Shown: one piece after another, positions 46,131-57,445 of the stretch
Numbering within the stretch: the first letter of the stretch is position 1
Layout: each line of letters begins with the position of its first letter
Source of the DNA: Meconema thalassinum
Lineage: Eukaryota; Arthropoda; Insecta; Orthoptera; Tettigoniidae
DNA length: 64,000 nt
NCBI GenBank assembly: GCA_946902985.2
Contig: OX336389.2
Coordinates: forward strand, 129,305,572-129,369,571
Reading direction: 5' to 3'
Position numbers and translations under genes: made by a program
The notes under the pieces: model-generated
What the model saw: only the letters and a program-made list of their open reading frames with translations
Database searches by the model: none
What the model was told of the DNA's origin: nothing

Positions 46131-46490
46131 GGTGTCCGCTATTGCGAGGACAGATGAAGGAGCAGTGTGCCTTTACGTACCACGACTTCCAAGGTAGCTG
46201 AAAGTTTGGAGATAGGGAGTTCGAATCCAGACGCTGACTGCACTTTACAGATTTTGCCTTTATCCCAGGTTTTCACACACTCCCTCAATGAAATGGCGGA
46301 GATGGTAGGCTACATTATTTCTTGTACCACGGCACCTACTACCATTCTCAATCCTAATAATTACAGTTACACACGCTACTACATTCCTCACAAAGGCACA
46401 AGTTATCGGTCAAGCTGAACGCACACCCATGAACACTGGGCTGATGATAAAGATGTTCCCAGCCCCTAAATGGAAATAACAAAAACAACA
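46131..46490 (+). mobile_element. SINE family 1-like degenerate copy
   Basis: The 3' end retains AACACTGGGCTGATGATAAA, CCCAGCCCCTAAATGG and a CAA-rich tail. The 5' part is barely recognisable. Confidence 0.5.
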
Positions 46491-47287
46491 ACTGCTGTCA
46501 CCACAAGAAACACAGATTATTAATTTAAAAACACACCCAGTTGATGTAGATGCCCCAAAAATTAATTTAAAACAACAACAACAACAACAACAACAGACGT
46601 AGACTTCAATGTCATGAACTCCCTCATGTTAGCTCCTAAATGGGAGTTTTTCAATGTTATCTCTTTCCTCCAATATTTGCGGTTTATTTCCGAATCGTGA
46701 GCCTTTTAGATGCTTCATTTCCCAAGTAGAGGAGGGCGCCATGGGTGGGCCAATATGTCAACTGTTCCAGACAGCTGGTCTTGACTCACACACCTGTCCT
46801 CTGTGTTTGTTCAATGGCGAACTGGAAGGAAGCTAACACTACACTACTGACGACTTCATTGCCGAGTAGAATGACGGAAGGCGGGTAATGTCGCTCACTA
46901 GTCACATTGAAAAGCTCACAGAGCATCTAAAACTGTGATGGGGGTGGGGGAAACTTGAATGCAAACGGGTCAAAAGAGAAATAAATTTCGAGGAGGGCGT
47001 AAATAGTGCACTGACGTGTAAGATAGAATATTTTCCTGAACTATTTTTAATATTAAGGCATATTTCACTATTATTTACTGTAGGCCTATATGAGTCAGTT
47101 AGGTGGGTCCCGACTGGCGTGATTGCCAAGTTCACTATCAGTGATTAGACCTACACGAGTAACTGTCGACTGCCAGGACCTGCTATTTAATTAATACGCT
47201 CAATCAAATGCGACTACAACATTAATCGATGGTTTCAGAATCGATTAAATTCTGGCAATTGGTCAGTAATCTATGCAGTAAGAAGAA
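46491..47287. other. Unassigned DNA
   Basis: A (CAA)n run lies at about 46,572-46,596. No gene is recognised. Confidence 0.35.
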
Positions 47288-48822
47288 AACAAGAAATTCC
47301 GTGAATCAGGCGCGGATCTAGAGTTTGGCTTTGTGGGGGGGGGGTCACAGAATCGAAATTGTTAAGAAAAATGGTATCACTAACAACGCAATCACAAAAT
47401 AACCAATCGTACGATACCAGACCAATTTTTTTGCAAGCTACATGGATAGAAATTTGATGCTTTTAGCGCACCAAAAATATTCGTACAAATTGCAACGGCA
47501 TGTTTTGCGACTTTTACATCGAGCTTCGAGAAAAGTATCAAGTTACGGTACGTTACAGTTTCGGCAAGGCGAGTTGGTACCGACAAAGGGAGAAAGTCAC
47601 TGCTTAAATTGCCAACCAAGCTTGCAGTTTGGACGTCGGCAAAATTTTTTGGTGCGAAAAACAGGCCCCAATTCCTATCCGTGCATTGCTGCACAATCAT
47701 CGTGACATCACTATAGACACCGTTTCGGTAATCACAAGGTTTGCTAAACAAAATAGACGAGTTGATTTTGTTACATAAATAATCGTTTTTATATAACAGG
47801 TATGAAGTTGTAAATATTACAGTTGTAACAAAACATAATAATTGCAATAAATATATTTTCAGTATTGAATAAAATGAAAAAAAAAAACTGTTTTTCAGTT
47901 AAAATTCGTTAAGTTTTATTTGTCTGGTTATTGTGTTTTGGTTTTTTGAGTGTGCAAAAAAATGGTCTCCTTTTGGGGGGGGGGGTCATGACCCCCGTGA
48001 CCCCCCCCCTTGAATCCGCGCCTGCCGTGAATAACTAAATAGCCTATATTCATATAGCCTATTTATGTTCATTGCCTCTATCAACATACAAAGTTTCAGT
48101 TTGATTGCTGTCACGGATTAGTAAATATTGAGAACCGTCTAAATATTTCGGATGGTCACCATTTTGGATTTTTGTATATGTAGGCCATAGAGTTATGCAC
48201 TGTTAGATGACGATTTTTGCGTAGGTTCATTATTCAAACGTTGATTTCGATCGCATGATTAGGACACAAGAAATAGAAACGAAATTTAAAAATTTTGCCC
48301 TGCCGCCATCTTGAGGTTATGTAAACAATTGAATTAAATTAGATATTAGTGCATTACAATGTGTGTAAACGTTTGCTGTACCAAGTTTCACTGCACTCGG
48401 ATGGTTAAGTCGCGAGAAACGTCTATTTATATATTTGAACTTCGCTTGGCCGCCATGTTCGTTTCTTACTTAACAGGTTTCCGAAAGTAATATAGGTGAA
48501 CTTTTAGTAGTGCCCTTTATCTACCGTAAAAGAAGTCAGGGTGTTTATCAGTAGTAGTTTCAGAGATATAGAATGCCGGTGAAATATTTCGCACAGTCGC
48601 CATGTTGGATTGGTAATACGTATTAAATTTTAAAGGGCGCAGTCAGGGTCGGACAAAGTAGTACTAAGACCTTACCGAGTTTCATATAAATTGCTCCAGC
48701 CGTTTAGATTTTATTAGAGGGACACACACACATACGAACACACACATCCTACATACACAGACATGGACAAAAGGTGATCTCATAAGCCTATTTATTTCAT
48801 AAATAAAAATAGGCTAAAAACA
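47288..48822 (+). mobile_element. Internally repeated element (family C), copy 2, split by a hAT
   Basis: The start AACAAGAAATTCCGTGAAT matches AACAAGAAGTTCCGTGACG of the copy at 60,112, and continues after the hAT as AACTAAATAGCC. The end has GCTCCAGCCGTTTAGATT, a CACA-rich tract and a terminal AATAGGCTAAAAAC. The internal part is diverged from the other copies. Confidence 0.65.
47307..48024. mobile_element. hAT-type element, 718 bp, with 8-bp TSD
   Basis: The inverted ends begin CAGGCGCGGAT at both sides and continue with G-runs (GGGGGGGGTCAC-like). The 8-bp direct repeat CCGTGAAT lies at 47,299-47,306 and 48,025-48,032, the duplication length of hAT transposases. No transposase domain is recognised; a 151-residue minus-strand frame (47,392-47,847) has no known motif. 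It is non-autonomous. Confidence 0.85.
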
Positions 48823-49139
48823 CGAGTAAGAAATATTTTTTCCACGTTCTACCTCATAAAGAAATGAAATACCATAAGAATTATTTAGCGGTTTAAGTAG
48901 GCCTACCATATCTGCCTCATAGGCTGTACATAGCCCATCACTAATATAATATGTCCATTGGACATGCAGCTAACACTAGAACTTGTCAGCTATGGGGGCT
49001 CAATTGGTCCAAAGTGAGATTTGAGAATGAATGGTGACTTCGTTTGAAGTGTTGAATAATGTGTCTCACAGTATTACTGTATTTCACACCTAGGTGGCTA
49101 AGGCTTTATCCATTACTCTTCTACGAAGTAGGCTACTAT

Positions 49140-49290
49140 TAGAGTATAAGGCTTGGAACTGGGTGCATTCTTTCTCGTGAGGGCAGCTGAAAGGAGAAGT
49201 GGTTTCTCATCCCATCCTAGAATTGGTTTCCAGTGGATTCGTACTTTAACTCAGGCAAATGTCAGAATGCTGCTAAGCAGAATTTCCAAA
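49140..49290 (+). mobile_element. SINE family 1 fragment
   Basis: GGTGCATTCTTTCTCGTGAG and the central CAGTGGATTCGTAC with CAGGCAAATGTCAG are diverged family-1 segments. Confidence 0.55.
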
Positions 49291-49659
49291 TTGGTTGGCA
49301 AGTCACAAGATTAAGAGATTTTTAGCCTACTTTTCCCATAAATATGAATAGAAAGTAGCATTATAACATCAACCGTGGGGTGATATACTGTAGGCTACAT
49401 ATGAGTCTGTCTCCCACACTAACTTCATACCAGCTGTTCCAAACGCGATTTTGTGTGTTGGTAATATTGCCTCCAGATATTCAACTTTTGCTACTTCTGT
49501 TAACATCGCTCTAGGCAACTGACAATAATTGGGTGCAAACTTGCAGAACTCTCAAAGTCTAATCCAAACTCCAAACTCTGTGCAATATAGTTGCCTCTAT
49601 GAGTAAAGAGCCTTGAGTTTATTAAGATATCAGTATGACCCAAGCCTAGCTAGCACATG
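49291..49659. other. Unassigned DNA with a family-C-like terminal hairpin
   Basis: AGCCTACTTTTCCC...GAAAGTAG (about 49,325-49,362) resembles the end hairpin of family C. Nothing else is recognised. Confidence 0.4.
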
Positions 49660-50514
49660 CTCCGTATAGTGAAGGGCTGGAACAAATGGAACATGTTGGT
49701 AGTTATCACAAGTAGTAATCTCTCAATAACCTGTCAATCTGAGTGGCTGGTGTCAGGCAAAAGGCTCTCTGCTCAAAGAGCTATGCATAAAACGCATCCC
49801 CCAGGGGCTCACAACTTGTGGGACGTGGGTTGGCGACCACAGGACCCCAGCTGAGTCCGGCATTGCTTCCATTTTCTTGTGCTGGACTCCTCTCTGTTAT
49901 CTTTCATCTCGACCTCCCTTGGTGAACTCTTGTTCTTTTCCAACCCCGACGGTAATGGGTATCCGAGGCCTAGGGAATTTTTCACTTTCCCGCCTTAATT
50001 GGCCATTGTCTCATCTTTCCGGATTCCTCAATCTTCGAGGCGACAGGCCTCTTGTTTTCTTTTCATTGTATCTTCTGCTCAAGGCCCTCAAGGAGGCAGG
50101 GTGTGTGTAGCCCCACCACTTATGGTGCACCCTGGATTTTGCTACACTCTCAAGGGCTCACGTCTGGTGAGTTCGGGAGTTGGCGATCCCGAGGGCTTCC
50201 CGAACTGGGTCCGGTTTTTCTCCTTCTTTCATTTCCTTTGGGGCGGTCCCTCTCTTTTTTACCTTTCGTATCTGCCTTTCCTGGCTCTCCATTCTTCGAA
50301 GTCCTTAATTCTCATTCTTCGAGGGTTTAGGGCATTTCCTTTCCTCCTGTCTTTAGTTTCCCTTATTGTTATTTTTGTTTTCCATTTCCTCTTCTAGTAG
50401 GTAAGTTTGTAGTTATCTTTAGGTTTAGTTTCATTTCATTTCATTTTCATATCACCCAAACCATTAGGGGCCGATAACCCAGATGTTAGGCCCCTTAAAA
50501 CAACAATTATCATC
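49660..50514 (+). mobile_element. LINE 3' UTR ending in the shared hairpin
   Basis: A GC-richer stretch contains two diverged related blocks (GTTGGCGACCACAGGACCCC near 49,828 and GTTGGCGATCCCGAGGGC near 50,180). It ends in CACCCAAACCATTAGGGGCC, hairpin, CCTTAAAACAACAATTATC and a CAT tail at 50,455-50,514. I infer a LINE 3' UTR from the tail style; no RT is present. Frames here are by-products of composition. Confidence 0.55.
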
Positions 50515-51354
50515 ATCATCATAAAACACAAGCAAAAATTCACGATTTATTTAATTTTAGGGTGCCAGTGTTGCCAACCAAGTACAATAGATGGCGCTTA
50601 CTTTACAGTTAGTCCCAATGATCTCGCAAAAGGGGGATACAGGCTGGAACGTTAGCCTTGAAAAACTTTCCATAGACCAACTAAATTTGTAAAAGTTTAT
50701 TCAGATCCACTACATGGTACAAACTTTAGAGTTACGGTATATTTGTAAAACTGGCAGAGGTCAGAACCAAATTTGACCGAACATTGTGGAAACAAACGAA
50801 CTCACCAGCAATATGTGATTAATGGATTTTTTAAAGATTACAGAGATACCAGCAGTGAGCCATAAAGGGTTTAATTTGTCATTTACCCGTGAATGTAAGG
50901 ACCACATTTTGAAAAATGTAAGTTCAGTATCTCCAACCCACGATTTATTTAATATTTGGTCGCTCTGCTATAATCAACATTAGACAATAGAGGGTGCCAA
51001 CTTTAAGGAACCCTTTCAATGATTCATAAAGGTCTTATACAAAATTGACCCAAATTTTCAAGGAACAAAATACACACCAGAAAAAAAAATGTTTCTAGTA
51101 CAGTAGTTTCAGGATATCCGTCCATGAGTAACAGGGGAATACCTGGTGAAAACCACACTCAGGATAGCCATTGTCAGTGTCGGAATTCAAACCTAAGATC
51201 TCCGGACTTGCTGCAGCTCGCCTCCGTGGTAAAGGTGCACCTCGGGGTGAATCGAGAAGAGACGAACAGATTAGAACATTTTGTTGGTAGAGCTGAGAAT
51301 TTAACCCAGGACCCTTGGCTGGACATTAAAAGAAAGTTGTTTTTGAATTTTTTA
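50515..51354. other. Unassigned DNA
   Basis: No gene or repeat family is recognised, apart from SINE-like scraps after 51,124. Confidence 0.35.
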
Positions 51355-51627
51355 GGAGCTTTGGTCATGTAACCCCGTGTACTTGGGTGTGTGTAGGATT
51401 TGTCTGACAACTTGTGTAACTGCTGCGTTGTCTGTACTATTGTGTGTTTTTGTAATTTAGGTAGGAAGTGACCGTGGCCTTACGTTAGGTACCATCCGGG
51501 CATTTGCCTGAAGTAGAAGTGGGAAACCAGGGAAATACACTTCCAGAATAGCTGAGGTAGGAATTATTGTCATTTGTAGCTTTTCAGTCGGTCAACACGA
51601 TTGTGCCCGATGAATGGGAACAAGATA

Positions 51628-53675
51628 TACTGCTCAAAAAAATTAAAGCACCACTTTTTTCAAAGGCCACCAAATTTTGAAAAGTTGACCTACAAGCTCG
51701 AAATCTCAGTATGACGTTTGTCCTGACGCCTACGAAGCATATGCTTCAGCACAACTCCCCAACTTGAGTAGTTTCGGGGTAGCACCCCGAAAACCAGCCC
51801 ATTTTCGAAAACTGCAAATTGAAGTTTGCGAAAAACGCTGCAGGACTTGTCGCAGGTTGCCAAAGCAGTCGAAAATGAATGAGTCTTGCTCTTAAAGGTT
51901 CCACAAACACGTTTAAATCGTTACATTTGACGTTTGGGCAATTTCAACCCCCTTCATCATCCCCTAAACATGGACTACCATTGGGGGCGTCTGAGAAGGT
52001 ACCGTATGTGTTTAACCATCTGAAAACCTGCACACCGTCCTCAGTTGCTGATTTCACTAAGTTCTTAAGGCCTACGGCAATGTCCACACCCCCTAACACC
52101 CTCAACTGGCATGGGACCAAACCACCCCCTCTCGATTCACCCCTAAGGAAGGTTTTAATCGAGATGTTTATCAGTGCTGTGAATGCGGGGGTCTTCCCCT
52201 ACCGTTTCATAAAAAGAGCTGTGCCTTTTTTTTACCACCCCTTCCCCTGCAACCCCCGTTTGTATGATTTTTCGAGTCAGGCCCTTTTTAAGGGCTGAAA
52301 CGATGTCGTAATCGCTGAAAGGGCTGTAAAGGTCCTTAGAAGTAGTGGTGACACGAAATCAACCCCTTCCGATCGATGATTGACATTCCGTCCCCCAAAT
52401 TCGAAATTTTTGCACCCCCAACCCTCCCTGTCTGGACGCGTAACGCGTCATGGCAGAGTTTTCAGAGTTGGATGAAAATGAAGTTTATGGCCTGCAATGG
52501 AGCCCAAAACAGCAGGTTGGATAGAAATTCAACGGTAGGTTGGGAAACGGGACCAAAATTTTTCAAAAAAGTGTACAGCCTACAGTAAGTACGCCCATGC
52601 ATAGGCAACCCACATCACGTCCGTACGTGTGGGCTGCCTATGATCGGCAATAGGTTACAACGTTTGGCAATGGGAGAAAAATGACCTGATGTGGGTTGCC
52701 TATGCATTGGTGTACTTACTAGAGGCTGTTAACTTTTTTGAAAACTTTTTGGTCCCGTTTCCCTCCCTACCGATGAATTTCCATCCAACCTGCTGTTTTG
52801 GGCTCCATATCAGGCCATAAGCTTCATTTTCATCCAACTCTGAAAACTCTGTCATGACGCGTTACGCGTCCAGACAGGGAGGGTTGGGGGTGCAACAATT
52901 TCGAATTTGGGGGACGGAATGTCAATCATCGATCAGAAGTGGTTGATTTCGTGTCACCACTACTTCTAAGGACCTTTACAGCCCTTTCAGCGATTAAGAC
53001 CTCGTTTCAGCCCTTAAAAAGGGCCTGATTCGAAAAATCATACAAACGGGGGTTGCAGGGGAAGGGGTGGTAAAAAAGGCACAGCTCCTTTTTTGAAACG
53101 GTAGGGGAAGACCCCCACATTCACAGCACTGATAAACATCTCGATTAAAACCTTCCTTAGGGGTGAATCGAGAGAGGGTGGTTTGGTCCCATGCCAGTTG
53201 AGGGTGTTAGGGGGTGTGGACATTGCCGTAGGCCTTAAGAACTTACTGAAATCAGCAACTGAGGACGGTGTGCAGGTTTTCAGACGGTTAAACACACCCG
53301 GTACCTTCTCAGACGCCCCCAATGGTAGTCCATGTTTAGGGGATGATGAAGGGGGTTGAAAATGCCCAAACGTCAAATGTAACGATTTCAACGTGTTTGT
53401 GGAACCTTTACGAGCAAGACTCATTCATTTTCGACTGCTTTGGCAACCTGCGACAAGTCCTGCAGCGTTTTTCGCAAACTTCAATTTGCGGTTTTCGAAA
53501 ATGGGCTGGTCTTCGGGGTGCTACCCCGAAACTACTCAAGTTGGGGAGTTGTGCTGAAGCATATGCTTCGTAGGCGTCACGACAAACGTCATACTGAGAT
53601 TTCGAGCTTGTAGGTCAACTTTTCAAAATTGGGTGGCCTTTGAAAAAAGTGGTGCTTTAATTTTTTTGAGCAGTA
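51628..53675. mobile_element. Tc1/mariner-type foldback element, 2 kb palindrome
   Basis: The ends TACTGCTCAAAAAAATTAAA are inverted at both sides, flanked by TA (51,626-51,627 and 53,676-53,677). The arms stay complementary over almost their whole length, about 990 bases each, leaving a loop of about 60 bases near 52,620-52,682. The tip sequence and TA duplication are typical of Tc1-type elements. No transposase motif is seen. Each arm has a mirrored reading frame of 128-139 residues (51,879-52,298 plus strand; 53,038-53,424 minus strand) without known domains. Confidence 0.85.
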
Positions 53676-53685
53676 TATAAATATT

Positions 53686-53803
53686 ATGTAAATACACTCC
53701 TGGAAGAAATTACAAGTAGGCCTATTCGTTAAATGGGGCAATTTAAGATATTTGTAATAATATAACTAATACCTGTAATTTTTTCCAGGAGTGTATTTAC
53801 ATA
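53686..53803. mobile_element. Short inverted-repeat element (MITE-like)
   Basis: TGTAAATACACTCCTGGAA is followed at the other end by its complement, TTCCAGGAGTGTATTTACA. The CACTCCTGGAA tips with neighbouring TA suggest a Tc1/mariner-type MITE of about 100 bp. Confidence 0.7.
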
Positions 53804-54096
53804 TGAAGACTCCACGGGAAATACGGGGCAAGTCACATTCTGTAAATTTTTCAGGAGAGCGAATTTTAACTTTCAACACTAAGAATAAATACTTTAAACA
53901 CCCCAATTTAGGGCAAGCAGTATAGTTTTTTTTTGGGGGGGGGGGCAAATTTGTTTCTTATAAAGGAAGTACATGTAAAAGAAATATAAACTTAAGTTAA
54001 ATTATGAAAAACTACGAGGATATGGGACGTTCTTTCCGTTTCCAATGAAAATAAAAACCTCTGTATCTCGGTGATATTCCGCTTTATTTGAAACTA

Positions 54097-54671
54097 GCAG
54101 TATTCGCCTGGCTTCGCCCGGTGGATTTATTTGTTTTATGGATGATAATGAATACTACTACAGAACTGGAGCGCTCAAGGATAAGGATCGGAATAAATGA
54201 AAGTAAATTTGAAAGTACCAACGCTTATTGCAGCTGATAACCTCAGTATACTGCACCATCACCATCGCCCTTATACAGAGGCATACTATTGTCATGACGA
54301 TAACTGTTTTAAGGGGCCTAAGAAATATTTTTTCACTAATTACACCCCGTGACTGCAATTTATAAGCTCGCAATTCTGCACCAGAACACTGGTAGGGGCG
54401 ACGTGATGCAGTCCGCATTGCCAGGCAACAATAGACATAGGTATTATTGAAGCTGTTCTGGAGCGCTTGTTCTTCCGACTTACTGAACAAAAATCAATCT
54501 TTAAGGTTACCTGAGAGGTGTATCCTAATGCTACATAGTCTAAACTATTCCTCTTGAATCAGGCTATCATATACAAAAATAATTGTTCAAATCCGACTGG
54601 TAGTTCCAGAGATGAGCTCGTTTAAACACACAAACAAACAAACTCTTCAGCTTTTTTTTATATTAGTATAC
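54097..54671 (+). repeat. Repeat starting ACTAGCAGTATTCGCCTGGC
   Basis: It begins with a CTGGCTTCGCCCGG variant and ends with CTCGTTTAAACACACAAACA and TTTATATTAGTATA. It resembles the repeats at 27,916 and 62,047 at its start only. A truncated mini-hairpin (GATAACTGTTTTAAGGGGCC) lies inside at 54,300-54,320. Confidence 0.5.
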
Positions 54672-55088
54672 AGTAGATTAATTTCAACTGATCTGTAGTA
54701 ACGATGGCTGACCACCAGAATGCGCCATAAACTTATTAAAAAAAAAAAATGGACTTACCCGTTCTTTCCGTGGGGTCTTCATATTTTTTATATCTTGTGC
54801 CCCGCCCATTCATTGGGCACAATCGTGTTGACCGACTGAAGAGCTACAAATAACAATTTGTATAGGCAACACTGAAAAAGAATGGCTTCAAATCTCTACA
54901 TGAGGTAGGAATCGAATCCGCCTCTTCTCAGTTTTTCCTCACGAGGATCCAGCCCTCAGGTCAGAATTAAATTTCTAGGCAGATACGGGAATCAAGCCCG
55001 GGCCTCCGCGGTGGCAGCTAAGAATGCTAGCCACATTAAAAGAAATACACAAGGATTGGGTCAATATAATTTAGATAGGCCTACTGTA

Positions 55089-55763
55089 CAGGGTCATCGA
55101 AAAATAATGCCAAAATTTCAAAAAATTATAGCACCGAAACCCTTTATGTTAAACGTATAATTCTTTCATTGAACGCCAGCTGGTTACAGTAAGTTTTGTT
55201 TTGGAGGCGACGTGACCTTGCTATGCGCACACTAGATGCGCAGTAGCCAAGGTCGGCCGGGGGCGCGTGCACCAATGACTGCACCGTCCGACAAACTGCA
55301 CCTGATTACAAAGCTGTAATTCGATGGTTTAATCAGTTTAAGGAAACAGGGACTGTAGAGAAATAATCTAGGCCAGGCCGACCACCAACATCCGCATTGA
55401 ACGCACGCTTTCCCAATGGCTGGATTGGTACGTGCAATCATTTCAGGAGTAACTGTCAAGTTGGCGGCAGGAATTCGCTCCCGCAGGTGCTCCAAATCCC
55501 GAATTTTTTCTTCATACACAATGTTTTTAATGTACCCCCAGAAAAAAAATTCCAAAGGGGTGAGGTCGGGACTTCATTGGCGTGCGCGCCCCCGGCCGAC
55601 CTTCGCTACTGCGCATCTAGTGTGCGCATAGCAAGGTCACGTCCCCTCCAAAACAAAACTTACTTTAACCAACTGGCGTTCAGTGAAAGAATTACACGTT
55701 TAACATAAAGGGCTTCGGTGCTATAATTTTTTGAAATGTTGGCATTATTTTTCGAAGACCCTG
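55089..55763. mobile_element. Mariner-type foldback element, 675 bp
   Basis: The ends CAGGGTCATCGAAAAATAAT and complement are flanked by TA. The inverted arms extend about 180 bases. Inside, the transposase start lies on the plus strand and its end on the minus strand, joined near 55,395. Confidence 0.82.
55255..55600. pseudogene. Mariner-type transposase, N- and C-terminal pieces in opposite orientation
   Basis: On the plus strand (55,270-55,395) the sequence YKAVIRWFNQFKETGTVEK leads to a GRP motif, the N-terminal helix-turn-helix region. On the minus strand (55,600-55,400) SPDLTPLEFFFWGYIKNIVY then IRDLEHLRERI and TPEMIART form the C-terminal catalytic end, homologous to 41,237-41,467. 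The catalytic middle is missing. The rearrangement explains the long inverted ends. Confidence 0.78.
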
Positions 55764-56059
55764 TACTGTATATAGGCAAACTCAGGGTGCCAACCAAAAC
55801 ACACTAACAGATTTCCCTGACAATTCCCTGATGTTTCCAGGGTAAATCAGAAAATTCCCTGAGTAACCGTAGCGGCCATGACAAATATATAAAACAGAGT
55901 TTGTACTTAAGGAGCATTTCAAAAGGTGCTCGAACAATCAAGGGGAGCATGACAAAGTTGGAAATGAAAAGACAGAAAAATATATTTTTCTATATTTTGC
56001 CAATTTTTTAAATTTTTCATTCAGAAATCTATTGTACTTGGTTGGTTGTTTCCTCAGTT

Positions 56060-56190
56060 TAGGGGCTGCGACAACGTGGTCATGTAGCCCCGTATACTTT
56101 GGGTGTGTGTAGAATCTGTCTGATAACCGGTGTTAATTGTGATGGCTGTATTACAGTAGTATATGTTATCTGTTTTGAATTCAAGTATGG
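56060..56190 (-). mobile_element. SINE family 1, 3' fragment
   Basis: GGCTGCGACAACGTGGTCAT, TAGCCCCGTATAC and GTCTGATAACCGG are the family-1 3' end on the minus strand. Confidence 0.75.
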
Positions 56191-56359
56191 ACTACAGACA
56201 TTGAATTTTTTCAAGTAAATCCTACTTTTGCCGCCAAACGCCACCGCCAACGACTACTAGTTCAGAACTTGGTTACCAGATACCACCGCAGTCGGCTCCT
56301 GGTGACGAACGTAGGAACCTAAGAGCGTTCGTCAAATGTTTAACCTATAATTTAGCTTC

Positions 56360-56555
56360 ACACAGGTGTAATTAGTGGAAGGTCCTTTAACATGCCATAA
56401 ATCTATGACATGGGACCGGCGGCTTTACTTCCCCTCCGAAGGAAGGCATACTGAGGGATTTTTAACGCTCTTAAAAATCCGACTACTTCGGCCGGGTTTG
56501 AACCCTTGACCTTGGGCATAGAAGCTCAGCCTGCTACCAACTACGTCTATTGTAC
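56360..56555 (-). mobile_element. tRNA-derived SINE, family 6
   Basis: On the minus strand: GTAGTTGGTAGCAGGCTGAG (A-box region), AAGGGTTCAAACCCGGCC (B-box), then AAAATCCCTCAGTATGCC and GGAGGGGAAGTAAAGCCG. Confidence 0.75.
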
Positions 56556-56969
56556 TTATGAGTATTAAAAGTAGCCCGTCAATAGTGATGCTCTCAAATA
56601 TAATACAGTTGCACATTTAAATTGCAATCTTGCAAGAAATGAGAGCTCACTGATTTAATGTCAGTAAGAACTATCATCACCAGACTATACCTGAGTGAGA
56701 AATTTCCAATTATTCAAGGTAAAACTAAAATTCCCCGAGTGTCATTAAAATACCCTGATATTTCCCTGAATTTTCCCGGTTTTAAAAATTCCCTGAGAAT
56801 TCCCTGAATTTTCCCGTTTTTAAAATTTCCCTGCGAATTCCCTGTTTTCCATGTTTTCCAGAGTAGTAAACACCCTGAATATGAGTCAAGTTACGAAACT
56901 CGTTTAGTCCACTTGTGAATAAGGATCATTTTCATGAGAAACGTTTCTCTGGACTTTGCCTTATGTATC

Positions 56970-57445
56970 TTTTGTGTTTGTTGTTTTCTACTTTTTTGCT
57001 TTGTGTTTTTGGTTTTGTGTTTGCTTTTGCTTTTGAATTTTACTTTTTGCTTTTCTTTCTTGGTTTTGTGTTTGTTTTCTGCTTTGGTTTTTTGAATTTT
57101 GCTTTTTGCTTTATGTTTCTTTTTTTTGTTTTTTTTTCCTTTTGATTTTGCTTTTTGCTTCGTCTTTTTTGTTTTGGTTTTGTGTTTGTTATCTGTTTTT
57201 GCTGTTTTTGAATTTTGCTTTTGGCTTTGTTTTCTTTTCTTTGTTTTCTGCCTTAGCTTTTGAAGTTTGCTTTTTGCTTCGTGTTTTTTGTTTTTGGTTT
57301 TGTGTTTGTTTTCTGGAAAATGAAAATAAAACAAAACAAAATAAAAGAAAATAAAACAAAATAAACAAAACAAAATCAAAACAAAACAAAATATTATAAA
57401 ACAAAATAAACAAAACAAAATAAAACAAAACAATAAAAAACGAAA
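56970..57445. repeat. Low-complexity tract with ~60-bp T-rich units, then AAAAC-rich sequence
   Basis: Units like GGTTTTGTGTTTGTTTTCTG and GAATTTTGCTTTTTGC recur 4-5 times, followed by AAAACAAAATAA-type sequence. Frames of up to 180 residues here are compositional. Confidence 0.8.

Larger units (their letters stand above)
51555..54903. mobile_element. Composite insertion with inverted flanks
   Basis: Inside the SINE, GTCGGTCAACACGATTGTGC lies at 51,590-51,609 and its complement at 54,818-54,838. Between them sit a Tc1-type foldback, a short inverted-repeat element (53,686-53,803) and a repeat at 54,097-54,671. A 12-bp direct repeat (TGAGGTAGGAAT) flanks the whole. Confidence 0.6.
51355..55036 (-). 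mobile_element. SINE family 1, split by a 3.35-kb insertion
   Basis: The minus-strand 3' part and central domain lie at 51,355-51,554. The body and tRNA-like head lie at 54,904-55,036 (CTTCTCAGTTTTTCCTCACG, GGGAATCAAGCCCGGGCC). The junction repeat TGAGGTAGGAAT occurs on both sides of the insertion. Confidence 0.8.
55783..56877. mobile_element. Possible hAT-like element with CAGGGTG...CACCCTG ends
   Basis: The tips CAGGGTG (55,783) and CACCCTG (ending 56,877) are inverted. Both flanks are rich in TTCCCTGA-type words (AATTCCCTGA, TTTCCCTG). No matching 8-bp duplication was seen. It contains a SINE 1 scrap and a family 6 SINE. Confidence 0.45.

Noticed and set aside
49999..50397. Overlapping frames of 77-132 residues
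   Set aside because: All three frames are open because of composition in a LINE 3' UTR-like stretch.
56891..57433. 180-residue frame with hydrophobic start and lysine-rich end
   Set aside because: It is produced by T-rich and A-rich low-complexity DNA.
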